The notes: generated by a model from the letters alone, not told the origin. A stretch of 64,000 nucleotides of DNA from Trachythela sp. YZ-2020 (GCA_016169945.1 JADLSH010000184.1:3534001-3598000); one strand, 5' to 3'; counted from the stretch's first letter, positions 19,843 through 32,400 are shown. Numbers and translations are program-made.

Positions 19843-22549
19843 GTAAGAATAGAGCCGAACAGTTTTTTTTGTATAGTACCTTTTCGTGTCTAATATATTC
19901 GCCATACAAACCGCATGAACAGACATATATATAAAGCTAAGCCAAGATTTGTAAAAAATGTGAATACTGTGGGCTGGAACCAACTTGAACCAACACTGGT
20001 TGGTACTGTAAAAGTATTAAGAATACTACAAGACTGTCAGCGGGGCTTAATAAAAATATTCCTTATTCAGGAATATCGCCAAGGCTCTAGTCTCATAATG
20101 TGTAGGCTCTAAATTGCAGTGGCGTAGCATCAGGAGGGGTAGATGGGGCACGTACCCCAAAAGCTTTCCTTTAAGTGCCCTTTTTCCAGAGGAAACAATG
20201 TCTCCCCAACTTTACATTACTTTCTATTTCGTGTATAATGTTCTCTTATTCAATTTCGTAGTTTCTTGCAGTTTCTTGCTATATTTACACAGACACAATC
20301 ACCGCGAATTTAAGTACATTTATACCAACGTACGTAAAAGCAATTGTCGGAAGTTGTGCAAATGGGTGGCATTTCAAAATGTAAATTGCTCTTGGTCTTC
20401 GCATGGCCTATTTTGATATATACAAGCTAGGAAAGAGGCAAGTGCCCCCATGTCACCCCTTTCTACAGTGAATTATTTCACCTCCTATCTAGTAAACTAT
20501 CCCGGTCTCAGTGATGGTCTCTTTTGCCTAAAAAGCTAAGCGAAAATGCTCAGAAGAGTGTTATAAATTTCCATAACAAAACTTTGCTTTTATACCGAAA
20601 ACTCAGTCCCTCTAGGTGGGATATATAGAACCTACATTGTTAATGAAAATGCAATACATCAAGCACCAGGGCTGTTCAAGAATACGAAATTTTCTGGGGG
20701 GGGGGATCCCCACACCCCCTACAAGTTGACGCACTTCCTTGTGATATGTTCCTTTTCCCATAGATACCACCTTCCCCAATGACGAATTCTTAAAAGGGCG
20801 TTCGGTATTTGAGAATTTCGAAACACCTGATCGAACTTCGATCCAAAAAAACTATTATTGGACGCTGTCGAGCCCAAGCCTCCAGCGCGGTCGGCAGCTT
20901 GACCACCAAACGGACCGCACCAAAAAGGCCACGAAACAATACAATTATACAAAACCATCTTCAACAAGTATTTATTGTTTTATTAAATGTTAAATTACGT
21001 GTTTTTGCATCTTTCCCACCGGCTGCAAGTCTTGGCTTTATACTTGTCTGGTTTTTGTCATTTTAATGTATAATAAAACAATTATTGGATTCGGCTTACA
21101 CATAATATGAAGAATTATTCAAACCTCGGCCAATGTTATTCGCCTCAGTTTCGCTTCGGCAGATAACATTGAGCTCGGTCTGAATAATTCTTGATATCAT
21201 ATGCCCAGCCTCATCCAACAATTGTTTATTATACAAACTAACATATAAAATATTTCTAATTTGATTGTTAAGCCTTTTTATTTTGTGTTACAAGCGGATT
21301 GTTTTTCGCAGATTGCTTTTCTGTTTTTTGCAGCAAACTTTTGGCGCGGATTTTATTCAGTCGCTCAGTTACTGAGCTTAGAAGAATGCATGGACACAAT
21401 GTCTGAAGTAGTGCTCGTGGTTATTATTTACTAACCAATCTTTGTCATTTCGCCAGTCTTCTCAAGCGACCTGTGGTTCTGCGGGTATCCCAGGTATCCC
21501 TGGGATTCCAGGAAACCCCGGTAGAGATGGCATACCTGGATCACGTGGTCCAGATGGCGCAAAAGGGGAACCTGGAGAGAGAGGAAATGATTACGTAGAT
21601 CTTGTGAAGTCAAATTGGAAACAATGTGTTTGGAAAAGAAACGATGGCAAAGACATTGGCTTGATACAGGTACGTATGTATTAAGAGTGACCTGAATCTA
21701 TTATATCAATCACGTACAGAAAGTGAAACAAAAAGGTGATATTTTGCTGCTATATTTTGCTAGCATCTTATCAGTACACATCTATTTCTTTGTTATGAAG
21801 GGTGAGAAGGAGTCAATAAAGAGGCTTAATAAATTTCGTCCCACAAAAAGGCCTGCAATTAGGGAGGGGCTATTTATTAAGCCGAAGCACAGTGAATAAG
21901 AAATGTAGGAAACTGTTGTGAGCACGAGTTATAGGCCAAATATTAAATATAGTCAGGTGCGCTAAAAAGGCTACTCGACCGTGGAAAAAATTGGGCACTT
22001 TCTTAACAATGGCTTGCTTGTCTAGGACAATTCTCATGTTATAATTGCACAAACACTGACTTACTACGGTCAAGTTGGATGTGCAGTTATCAATATGTTG
22101 CTTTTCAAAAAATGTATCTTAACCCTTTATTTCAATTGAGGTCTCCAAATAACTGTAACAATATTGCATCAACAACTCTGTTTGTTGTCTTCATATAGAA
22201 CTGTATTTTCAACAAGAAGCACGACAACACATCACTGCGTGTGTTTTACGAAGGAAACATACGTCCTTATGGCAGTGGTGCTTGCAGTCGATGGTATTTT
22301 ACATTTGATGGCGCAGAATGTACAAACCCAGCAACAATTGAAGGCGTTTTTTACACTGCAACGACCAATGTAAATCCACATCGTCACCGCCGTATTGAAG
22401 GCTACTGTAACCAGACTCCTAAAGGTCATGTACGTGTTGGATTTTGGATTGGCAGGTGTATTAGTAGTCATAATCTCGGGAATGGGGATACTGGTTGGAA
22501 CTCGATGTCTCGTATTGTGATTGAAGAAGTACCACCTCCTCAAGTGTAG
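19762..22549 (+). CDS. CTHRC1-like: Gene A: secreted CTHRC1-like collagen-repeat protein
   Basis: I infer three coding exons, 19762-19842, 21457-21669 and 22199-22549. Both introns are phase 0 with GT-AG ends, giving 214 residues (human CTHRC1 is about 243). Residues 1-27 are a hydrophobic signal-type leader beginning [10 protein letters not shown]. Residues about 34-69 hold twelve Gly-X-Y triplets ([16 protein letters not shown] and onward). A linker follows, containing [12 protein letters not shown]. Residues about 99-214 are the cysteine-rich globular domain: [40 protein letters not shown] and [13 protein letters not shown]. This order and these motifs match vertebrate CTHRC1, a secreted matrix glycoprotein linked to Wnt/planar polarity signalling and collagen turnover. 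Function here is inferred. One N-X-S sequon (NTS) is present. Further small exons in intron 1 cannot be excluded. Confidence 0.85.
20118..20468. mobile_element. Degraded hAT-like MITE in intron 1 of gene A
   Basis: The left end CAGTGGCGTAGC is diagnostic. The right end is a damaged complement (GTGCCCCCATGTCACCCC then CTACAGTG). No clear 8-bp duplication remains. Antisense and sense frames inside it are not genes. Confidence 0.5.
20470..21456. other. Intron 1 of gene A, remainder
   Basis: No exon-like sequence is recognised. About 21250-21360 is paralogous to 32222-32340 of gene C (shared ACAAGCGGATT and AGCAAACTTTTGG), so introns of A and C descend from one copy. A G-run near 20695-20705 resembles hAT-MITE interiors. 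Confidence 0.5.
21457..21669 (+). CDS. Gene A exon 2 (Gly-X-Y and linker)
   Basis: 71 codons, phase 0 at both ends, with a TTGATACAG|GTACG donor. All paralogues splice at CAG|GCGACCTGTG. In gene A that acceptor reads CAA, so the nearest usable AG is CGCCAG, nine bases upstream. That adds Ser-Ser-Gln in frame before the Cys-Gly that opens the collagen repeat. Confidence 0.85.
22199..22549 (+). CDS. Gene A exon 3 (C-terminal globular domain)
   Basis: 116 codons plus TAG after the acceptor TTCATATAG|AACTGT. It carries five cysteines. It lacks the extra cysteine that C and E have after GNL, and it has Arg (IGRC) where the others have Lys. A long antisense frame over the same bases (22232-22564) is a shadow. 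Confidence 0.9.
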   Translation, partial: NCIFNKKHDNTSLRVFYEGNIRPYGSGACSRWYFTFDGAECTNPATIEGVFYTATTNVNPHRHRRIEGYCNQTPKGHVRVGFWIGRCISSHNLGNGDTGWNSMSRIVIEEVPPPQV

Positions 22550-23493
22550 AAGAGAGTTACGCATTTACATATTACTTGCTAAAGTGCGCCATGTTTGATG
22601 TATGGTACATGCATGTCTACTATAATATTTTAGTGTATTTCAGTTACTTGAACTTTTATTTAGACAGCATTAATAGTGGTTGTCAGTTGATATATCGAAA
22701 GAAAATATCAGGATCTGCAATACGCTAGATGATTAATGTTAAAATATTGTTAAAATAGTTGCATTAAGGATACGAAACCGAAGTAAATTAAAAAGATATA
22801 TTGGATAACTCTGTGAGTTCTCCCTTGAGGATGAGCGAGACTCATTCCTTATTGGTCAAGTGTCACTACAAGAGGAAGGAAACTTATCTAGTGTAATAGG
22901 AGAAAGCTTGTGGATTTGTGTTTCGTAGAGTCATTCTGGAAGCACTTTTCCAACAGGCGACTGAGGCGAAATTGTTTGATTAGAGTGTACCCTGCATAGT
23001 GAATACTGAATGAAATTGACGGAGCTCGAGTAACTTTTCAAGATGAGTAAAATGCTCTGAAAAGCACTTCCTGTACACTTCTCTCACAAATTAAATATGT
23101 CTTGCCAAACCTCGTCGCCTTATCATCCATGTACATTCTTTAAAATCGCTATGCAGACGCTCGCGTATGCACATTGAAAAGGTGGGTACAAGATCTCGCG
23201 CGAGTTCCACATCTGCATATATATTTAATCTGTGACACAACGTTATGTCAATGCGTGGTAATAGTCCCAAAAAATAAACCAATTTGCCGGGCAAACATGC
23301 TGCGCGTAAATATACCAGACACAATTCACAAAATGTATGAAGTGAAAATGATACATTTGACGAAAATACAAAGGGAGATGTTTTGTAAAACAAAGCGCTG
23401 TCTTACAACGGTCAATTATATAAAGCTACAAGTTTCCTGGGTAAATTTCAAGATTTTTTTCGGCATCTCGTTCGACTGGATTAATAGTAGAAC
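22550..23493. repeat. 3' flank of gene A, paralogous to the flank of gene E
   Basis: Sequence after the stop matches 60834-61760 block by block. Examples are AAGTGCGCCATGT, TTAGACAGCATTAAT, GTTGTCAGTTGATATATCGA, CATCTGCATATA and TGTGACACAA. The copy beside E is interrupted by a fold-back element at 60382-60825. No polyadenylation signal is certain. Confidence 0.8.
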
Positions 23494-23612
23494 GTGTTAG
23501 TAGATTGAATAGTACTCGAACGAAAATTTATATACATTTTTCGCAACTACTCCTGGCTATAGGGCTAAAAAATGTATATAAATTTCCGTTTGAGTATTCC
23601 ATCTACTAACAC
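23494..23612. mobile_element. Palindromic MITE (119 bp)
   Basis: GTGTTAGTAGATTGAATA at the left is an imperfect complement of TATTCCATCTACTAACAC at the right. Inside, AAATTTATATACATTTTT pairs with AAAAATGTATATAAATTT. No clear target duplication. It sits where the 3' flank of gene A ends and unit B begins. Confidence 0.65.
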
Positions 23613-23704
23613 CTTCAAATTTTATTACAGCTCGTTTTAAAGTAGTGGTTTGGCTTATATTATATTCCAAACCATTCGCTGTTACTTTTTATTTATCATC
23701 TTAG

Positions 23705-24452
23705 GCGACGACCTGTGTTTCTGCAGGTATCCCAGGTATCCCCGGGGTTCCAGGAAATCCAGGAAGGGATGACATACCTGGGCCACGTGGTCCAGCTGGC
23801 GCAAAAGGGGAGCCTGGAGAGAGAGGAAATGATTACATAGATCTTGTAAAGTCAAATTGGAAACAATGTGTTTGGAGAAGAAACGATGGCAAATACACTG
23901 GCTTGATACAGGTATGTATCATATTGGCATGTACCACGAGTAACGTTTCAATCACGTACAGAAAGTGAGACAAAAAGGTGCTAGTTTACGTTAGTATTTT
24001 ATCTGCTATCTTTTGCTAGCATCTTATGAGTACATACGTATTTAGATCTAATCAGTACACAGGTGAACTTGTTGTGAAGGGGATGCGGAAGTTAATAGAG
24101 AAGGGAGGGGATCGTAATCAATTTCTTCAGTTAAAAAGGGGCGGGGGGGGGCTTGTTATAGGGAGGTTGAAAGGTGTGCCAAAAGGAGAATACTGACTAC
24201 TCAACCGTACCGAAAATTGGACACTTTCCTAATTAAAAATGGTTTGCATGTATATATAGGATCATTCTAATGTTATAATTTCACAAACACTGACTTACTG
24301 CGGTCAAGTTGGATGAACAGTCGACCCACAATTATGAATTGATTAATTGGATTGGCAAGTGTAATAGCCCGCATAATGTCGGTAATGGTTATACTGGTTG
24401 GAACTCGATGTCTCGTATTGTGATTGAAGAAGTACCACCTCCTCAACTCTAG
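23705..24452 (+). pseudogene. Copy B: broken CTHRC1-like gene
   Basis: Exon 2 (23705-23911, 69 codons, phase 0, intact splice sites) is open. Two collagen glycines are lost: Val replaces the first Gly after the Cys, and Asp replaces Gly in GRDDIPG. No exon 1 lies between the end of gene A and this exon. Exon 3 is only a 3' remnant (24347-24452). The intron sequence GAATTGATTAATT is joined directly to GGATTGGCAAGTGT, so about two thirds of exon 3 and its acceptor are gone. The remnant still reads to the usual [11 protein letters not shown] and a TAG stop. This copy cannot make the full protein. Confidence 0.85.
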
Positions 24453-27090
24453 AAAGAGTTGCACTGTTACTTATTACTTAATACAGTGCACCATGTTTGA
24501 TGTATGGTGCATATTTATACTACTATAATATTTTAGTTAACTGCAGTTACTTGAACTATTATTTAGACAGTATTAATCAGTGCTTGTCACTTGGTATATA
24601 AAAAGAGAATGTGCAATAAGGTAGTAATTAATGTCTAAATATTGTTGCAATAGTTGGATTAAGTGTACGAAAACGAAGTAATATATAGTAAAATGAAACT
24701 CAACTGGTTTGTTATACTGGATAGCTTTGTGACTTCTAACTAGTCTACTCGTCCTTGAGGTCACGCAAGGGTCATCCCTTGTTGGTTAATTGTAACTACA
24801 GGAAGAAACCGGAGTACTAGGAGAAAGCTTGTAAGGTTTGGTAGAATAAATCTGGAAGCGTTTTTCCCACATACGGCTGAGGCGAAATAGTTTAAATAGA
24901 TCTGTGCCCTGCTGAATGAGTACTAAATGAAACTAACAGAGCACGAATAACGTTTGAAGATGAGTATAATGCCCTGTAAACTCTTCCTACATACCTCTCT
25001 CGCCAAAGATGTCTTGCCAAAACTTGGATTTCCTGTTAAATATTTGCAGCGCTTGTGCAGTGTTAAGCTATAAAAATGCATTATGAGTTGAGATTCAATT
25101 CACGCTTCACAACTTGCGTCCCATGCAAACCCTAACTATTACGTTAAATTTGTTCCTTTGAATAATCACTCAATAAAGATCAATTCGCTTATTATGTTGC
25201 TTACTACACTTCAAGCCTAGGCCTTGGCCAGATTTTTCCTCACTGACTGATTGGCTGACGGGCCAATCAGCACAAGCCAAATTTTGCCTATAGGCTTGCA
25301 GTGTAACAGGGCTGTAGACTTTCAGGCAAGGAAATAGTTTAGAATTCAAATCATTTACTGAAATGCCTAACCAAAATGTTTATAAAAGGTTCTTATCCTT
25401 GAAGAACTAAACATGCAATTGTACCCATCTATGATTTTCGGTGGATTGACATGACTTGGCTATGCGAAGAATGTATATTGTTTACTGTTGAATGAGACGC
25501 CAGTTCCTTATGTAATCCATCAGAACGCGCGCCAAAGCTTATTTGCAAAAATTATATACTCTAACCCATGGCATTTGACAGCTTCACACCATGTTGACAT
25601 ATAAGACTGCGAAATATTCGATAATTTGAAGTTTGTTCGTCAGACATGTTTTCGCTCGCTCTAGTATCAAATAGAATTACGCTGCGACGTAAGATCACCC
25701 CTGCATTACGAGACACTAGAGTGTCAAAACGTACCGATCGTGATTGTAATTTGACCGGGATGCATTTATTTACTTAAAACAGAGGCAAAATAGCGAGCGG
25801 AAGCATAATGGATTATTTTAAGGTGCAGTGGTAACCAATTTGTGCGGTGATAAATCATATTTGTGCAGTGATAAATGAGATCTTGTGCAGTAATAAAATT
25901 TTCATTACTATTAAAAAATAGGTGTGATCCATGAAAAGATTGAAACAATTATAGCGAATTATATTCAAAAGAAAATTAGCCGTCTATATACTTAATATTC
26001 AATCTGTCTAGATGAATTGATTAATTTAGTTCAAGAATTAGCAAGAAGAAGCCAAGTTTTAGGTAGTTCAGGACTAGACTAGACCTGTAAAACATGAACG
26101 TGTATACTGAACATGGACTTGTAAAAGGTGGACTTGTAGTATTAGTTAATTATTCTTTTGCACTATGTAAATGATGGTCCGGTGGTTGAACTACAATCTT
26201 AGACAAAACTAGTAGAGACCCAGTGCAATTTTCAAGCTACAAAATACATGCTGTTGCTTCCTCTATTCAGTCATGATTTATGTAACCCCCCCTCCCCCAG
26301 TCCAATGTTGACAGTATTCTGTATTTAATTTGATAGTCACATATTCCAAGTACATGTTTCATCCAAACAACATTTAATTGGGGGGTGAGGGGGCGAATAC
26401 AGGAAATGTGCACAGCTCATGAAGATGTCATTTGCTCCCATACAGGTCTCAAGGGTTTTGTCCAAGATTGTAGCAAGTAACACAGATTTCTTCGTTGATG
26501 ACTGTTTAACACGTAATCGTAGTCCATGTTTTACAAGTCCAGTCCAGTCCATGTTTTACAACATGCCAATTACCATGACACTATTTAAATAAACATTACT
26601 TGTTCACGCAGGGTTTCATATGACAATGTTAGCCAGGAAACTGCAAAATCCTTTAGTACCCAGCTGAAACGGTGACTACGCAGTTAATATAGAAGACTAT
26701 TGTTTCACCAGTTCATTTCGTCATCGGACAGAGAAAAGAGGGGACATCGTTTAAAACGGTAAGTTGAAATTAAAACTTATACTCTATTTTTATCGTTTCA
26801 CGATACCTTGTCTACCACTTTTCCGTGATTTTTTCAAAATACTTTATGTCGGTAATAAAACAGCTATATTTATCTGCTATAAGAAACTTATATATACGCA
26901 ATTTAGTGACATATTTCTGACTCACTATTTCCCAAATATTCTGCATGGAATGATGAACTTGTGATGTTTCAATGAAGTTGAAAAACTTGCTGAATTGTTT
27001 AATGATCCAACCGAGAATCGAACAGACATTCTTTGGTTTACTGTACCAGGAATCTGATCACTACCACTGCAGACTCAAAAATAAGTGCAC

Positions 27091-27485
27091 CAGTGGCGTA
27101 ACGTTATATCAGAGGGCCCCCGGTTCAAACATTTTGAAGGCCCCCCTAGTATACGAGTGCCGAAGGCACAAGCTCGCGCCAAAGGCACGAGCATTCTAGA
27201 AGGGTCGGAGGCATGCCCCCCGGAAAATGTTTAAATCTAGAGTCTCTGAAATGCCATTTCCTGGACTTTGGGTGAAGATTTTACAGAATTCTGACGGTCA
27301 GAAAACGACATTTTAATATATCAAGAAAGAATATATGTTTTGTTGTTGCGTCTCTCAGAGTCTTCCCTGTTAATTTCTTTTTGCTCTACAGTCTAAGCTT
27401 GGCTGCCTGGAGGCCCCCCTTTGGGCCATTTGGGTTGGGGCCCCCCTGGTTCGCCCGGTCTGAACCCATAGTAGTTACGCCACTG
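27091..27485. mobile_element. hAT-like MITE (395 bp) with empty site
   Basis: The 8-bp duplication AAGTGCAC (27083-27090 and 27486-27493) is perfect. The ends are CAGTGGCGTAAC and GTTACGCCACTG. Units C and D carry the uninterrupted site AATAAGTGCACACCGG (36545, 41747), so the insertion is specific to unit B and postdates its separation. G/C-run core, non-coding. Confidence 0.92.
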
Positions 27486-28221
27486 AAGTGCACACCGGCA
27501 GACACTCAACTATTTTGAAATATTATTAGATTCTTGTTTCGTCTGTTTTAAGTTTACGACAATCCTTTGAATCTTCCCTATTCATGTATTTGTTCTTAAA
27601 CATGAATACAAATTTTTGTATTGTATTATCATCCAAAGCCAGTTATGTGATTCCAATTCCAGCCCCTTTATTGATACATTAAATATCATTTTCTGGCCAT
27701 TTCTTAGAAAATATAGTCCCTAATTAATTAATTAACTAATTAATTTAGCACTGCTTGCCTTGGCTGAGAAACAATAACAGAAATAGACAGTGTGGTCTCA
27801 CAGAGCTACAAGGCGTAGGGTTGTTGCTCGGAGGGGCTAGGCTATAAGGATTGGATGTGATTCTAGGATGGATAAGCTTCGTTGTGTTACTTAATGTGCT
27901 AAAGTTTCTGTGGAATAGATCCGGCTGTAATGCTTTTCCGGATTACTTTGCCGATTTGGTTAGACCGTAACGCTTTATCGGACAGGGACTTTAAATTGTA
28001 GATCTAGCTTCTTTGTAACCTGTAAATCTAACAAGGATAATTTGTTCAACCCATATTGGTAATCGTGAAAATCCGTGCAAAACCCGGTATAAATAACATC
28101 AACTCAGCATACCTTTATGTGTTATAACTTATAAGTTAAAACGTATTAATAACTCATTTGACAACTGCCTCCTCCCAAGTTGCTTCAAGTGAAATCCAGG
28201 GGGGAGGTGGCTGGTTGAAGT

Positions 28222-28430
28222 CATTGAACTATAATAGACTAGAACGCTAACGCAGGGGGGGAAATTGAAGCCAGCTGGCGACTGGCGAAAAAGTTGAAAA
28301 CTTTCAACTTATTCGCAAGTCGCTGCGAATCAAGTAGAATGACGAAATTTGCCATAAATAACCCTCGCGCATGCTCAGTGACAAATTCGCTCCTTCGCGC
28401 GACCAATTCGCCCGAACTGTAAACTGACCT
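28222..28430. mobile_element. Remnant of a fold-back element related to 60382-60825
   Basis: The segment begins CATTGAACTATAATAGACTAG and continues AACGCTAACGCAGGGGGG AAATTGAAGCCAGC, the same left end as the element at 60382. The right side ends CGAACTGTAAACTGACC. Units C and D lack the segment (GTTGAAGTAGC joined through to AACGTGCACTG). Confidence 0.65.
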
Positions 28431-29380
28431 TAACGTGCACTGTTTGATACCAGATAAAGATGCTCTAATACACCGCTTCCGAAAATGCTTACCAGAATTT
28501 CATTGTCTCCGGAAATAAATTTCAGCCAAGGTAGCCGCCGTCGGCTTGTACTGATAGTGTACTTAATCAATAATAACAACATAATATAATCATATTTATA
28601 CAAGTTAGATTGCTCAGTAAAGTCAATAATACAGCTATCAATCAAGGAAAGATAAACATTTCTACAAATGATAAGTACAATGTATTATTCTCTCCGAGAA
28701 ATTAAGTATTTAAAATAGTTACGTTCATTTGGCGAAAATTACCACCATGCACAAGCCTCGTTTTGGTGTCATTTTCATACTGTATTTCAAATGGCAGAAA
28801 TTTCATTTTCATGCATTTATTAAACCCGAGTTTTCGCTCCAGATTATTTTACTTTAAGATGTAAGTTATAAAATAGATCAGATTGCGGTGTTGAAATATT
28901 TAATAGATTTTGCTTTTCAAAACGGGAATTTCATTTCCTCGCTTGCTTTGGCAATTATGTATTTTCAAATCGGAGTATAGTCGATTTTGCAGATTTCTCT
29001 TCAATATTTTTCTGACTTTTCCAACACCTAAAATAGCTTTCCGCAGAGTATTAAAGAAAATATTAAAAATGTAGAGTTAAATGCTCAAGGTGATATGGAA
29101 AACTAACTGTGTTTCTGGTTTAATAACGGATATTCGAAGGCGTAAAATTAACGAATTAGCAAAAGTTACTTACCTACTGTACACGAGTACAAATGGTTGA
29201 CGTAATAGACACGTCGGTAGGCCAAATAATATAGATTGCAGGGAACGATCAATATTTGTATGTCTGGCAACCTGGGCCAAGATTGAAAGTTTCTTGATGC
29301 ATTTTTTAAAAATTTTCCGATTCATTTGCTTGCTTGATTTAATTGCAGGAATTGAGAGGCATTCGACCAAACTGTTTGAG

Positions 29381-29467
29381 ATGGATTGCAAATTTGTGAT
29401 TTTCGTCTTCAGTGTCTTTTTGGTTGAGATGACATTGATCAGAGGTGAAAGTCAATCCAAAGGCAAG
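29381..29467 (+). CDS. Gene C exon 1 candidate (signal peptide)
   Basis: 29 codons from ATG to AAG|GTAAGA, phase 0. Same MDCKFVIF start as gene A. It has its own upstream sequence, not the flank shared by gene A and 30971. It may once have belonged to another copy whose other exons are lost. Confidence 0.65.
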
Positions 29468-32400
29468 GTAAGAATTTTCGTTGTTATGAAATAATTTCCC
29501 CATCAATTTCTATTAGGGCAAAGATATATCGAACTGCAACAAAATTAGCCCAAGTTTCTTCTCTTTCTGTGCTACCCCTTTATGTAGCCATTGCCCATGG
29601 GCATGTCCGAAACAACACCTTTTCTTTCATGAAATGTATATCATGGCCATGGGCTTCAAACCACTTCATAGGTGGAGTGCTAAAAAGACAGTTGCATGAA
29701 CCTATGAATCAAATTAATACTCGGATATTTTCCATTATCATGTCACTATATTCGGAAGCGGAACTCAGAGCATATTTTTGTTGACGCGCCTCTGAAACTA
29801 CAAATCTGCGTGCCTTTCTATGCAGTCTAAAAACGTAACTAATAGCATCAGCCGTTTTAAGAATTCATACAATAGTTTAACCCTATAAATCTTTTATTCC
29901 AAGACGTTCTCATGTTACCAATGAAAGCCATAATCTAGGTCAGATTTGGATAACGAAGCACGTCGATAGTTACTGGTACGTTAGTTACTGGTCCTATATA
30001 ATGCATGAACAAAAATACCAAATCGATTTTACAATTTCGTTTAAAAAGAGACATATAGCTATGATGTTATACTGAACACATTTCCACAGAACGTCAAAAC
30101 GTGGTTATTACAATTATGGTTATTTACTTATATACTATTCATATTAATTTCCAATAGGCCAAAAATATTTTCAGCTACAGTAAAATGAATTGAGAGACAA
30201 CATGAAAACGCTACGCCGTACATGTATTTTGATTATTTGCAGCGATGACCTAGAAGCAAGTCTATCTTAAACTATCTATCGCAGCCTATCAGCAAAGTGC
30301 AACCAAAAGACATTCTATATTACGAAAAACTATTTTTACATGTCTAATGTTTCGTTGAAACTACAGTACAACTATTACACAGTTGCTGGTCAGTTTGTTT
30401 TTATATCAGTCACAGAATGAAAACCAGTCCTCTGTTAAATATTCTATATCTGTAGCGCGGATTCCATCTTAAAACCATAGAGGGCACGGACCGTTTAAAT
30501 TTCGCTTTTCATTATGTTAAATTGAGGATCATTTGTATCAAAACTGATATAGGTTTATCAAGCAACATATCAAAGTAAGAACCATCTCATCAGCAATATC
30601 CCATGTACAAACGCTGCTATCAACTTTGTGGAGACGGTGTATACGAGTCGAGTGGTGGAGACGAGTCTAAACAAAATATAGGAAATTATAGAAGCTGTCA
30701 AATAGGTGCAAGTCAATATTTTTTTTTAATTTTCTTTGGTTAGACGTGAAAGAAGCCTTGTTCAATATCAATATTCATTCTGTATAGCAAGAACCAAAAA
30801 CAAATTAATAGTGGTCTCAAAATAGGGTATGATTAAATACCAGTATGGCGCATGGTGTAATACGAGTGGATGTATAAAATGTATTCAGTTTATAACATGA
30901 AGCTTAGGCTCGTGTAAGGAATATTTGTAGTTGTGTTTCAACAGGGAAGTTGGTCAGACTGTCTAAACGGATGGATTGCAACTTCTTTATTTTCTTTTTA
31001 TTGTGTTTTTGGTTGACATGACAGTCGTGAGAAGTCAAAGTAAATCAACAGTAAGAATATAAACGATCAGTAACGGCAATAAATTTGCCATACAAATCGA
31101 AAGAACAGACTTATACAATAAAACTATGCCAACATTTGTAAAACGTAGGCATGGCAAAACATGTAATGCCATTAGGTCAGAAGTATCAGGTGTCATGTCA
31201 CGCTGACATCGCGTAATACTATCGCGTAATATTGTCTCTAAGTTTAAAAATATCCTTAAGAGGCATTCTATTATTTCTGCGGAGCGAGCGAGCCTGGAGC
31301 GAGCGAGCGTAGCAGCAGCCTAATATGTGCAGAGAGGGAGTTTTGAAGTAAATTTTATTTAGCGCAGGGAATTGTGGTCGTGCGCGCTTGCTATGCGCAG
31401 AACACAAATTTTAAACTCGCTCAGTTCCGGTGCTTAAGAATTTTTATCCATTCAAGGTAGGATATTGACTGAATCATTCTGATTAATTTGTGCAAGGTTT
31501 GACCTATTAAATAGGCTACTGTAGGCATATAAATATGTTTTTATTCCTATTTTACAATGGACTTAATTAACATTTGTGTCTAGTCGCGTTCACATATTAT
31601 TGTCAGAACAGATAGGGTCTCAGTTCTGCGCGCACTAAGACAAATATTCGAATGGCAATGAGTTGTGCTTTACATGTAGGTGACTCGCATATCCAGCAAA
31701 GTAAGAACAGAATGATGGAACAACGCTTTCGTTTATAGCTTTCCAAATGCAAAATTATTTTGCGCACATGTATATATTTTTAACGCTTTTATACACTACA
31801 AAATATGCAAATTTCCTTGCGTGGCAGTGTCAAATTACTCATCGCAGTAAACATGGGTTTCATGTGGGAATTCCATGTGGAAGAACAATACATGGAAAAT
31901 ATTGATATTTTGAAATAGATGTTACAAATAGATGTCTTTCACGTTTCGTGATATATTTAGCTTGTCTCATCCTGCAAACTATGCTAGGGTATGCATCTAC
32001 TGACAGCGCGCAAGCCACTGGGTCAATGCCAATAATTACCGTCTACTGAATATAATTTGTGTTGCATATTTGTTTGCATGTTTGTTTCAAGAAGCTAAAG
32101 AATAATAACAGTCCCGCAGCATTCCCTACCTTGCAGGTACCCTAGTTTAGTGCTTTAAAAACTAAGCAGACTAGATCCTTGACATATCTAGCGGCTAAGG
32201 TCCATATTATACAAAATAACATTTAAAATAATTTCTAATTTGATGGTTTAACTTTTCTATTTTGTGTAACGGTGGCGAACGTTTACAAGCGGATTAGTTT
32301 TCGCCCGTGTTATAGCAGCAAACTTTTGGTGCGGATTTCTATTACCGCGCGAAATTCGCCGTAATAAAAAAGATGGCGCCGCGCGTTGAATTCTGGGTAG

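Larger units (their letters stand above)
24453..28870. repeat. Unit B: older diverged copy of the 5.2-kb repeat
   Basis: This follows, in the same order, the 3' flanks of C (33963-38095) and D (39064-43298). Shared blocks are AAAGATGTCTTGCCAA, GTCAGACATGTTTTCGCTCG, GATGTCATTTGCTCCCATAC-like sequence and CACCGTCGGCTTGTAC-like sequence. It differs by many substitutions and by private insertions (27091-27485, 28222-28430). It lacks the insertion carried by C and D at 37230-37575. Short open frames inside are not convincing. Confidence 0.8.

Noticed and set aside
22232..22564. 110-codon antisense frame over gene A exon 3 (and equivalents at 33648, 38776, 60075)
   Set aside because: It recurs in every paralogue because the sense sequence is conserved; no start or splice context and no known domain.
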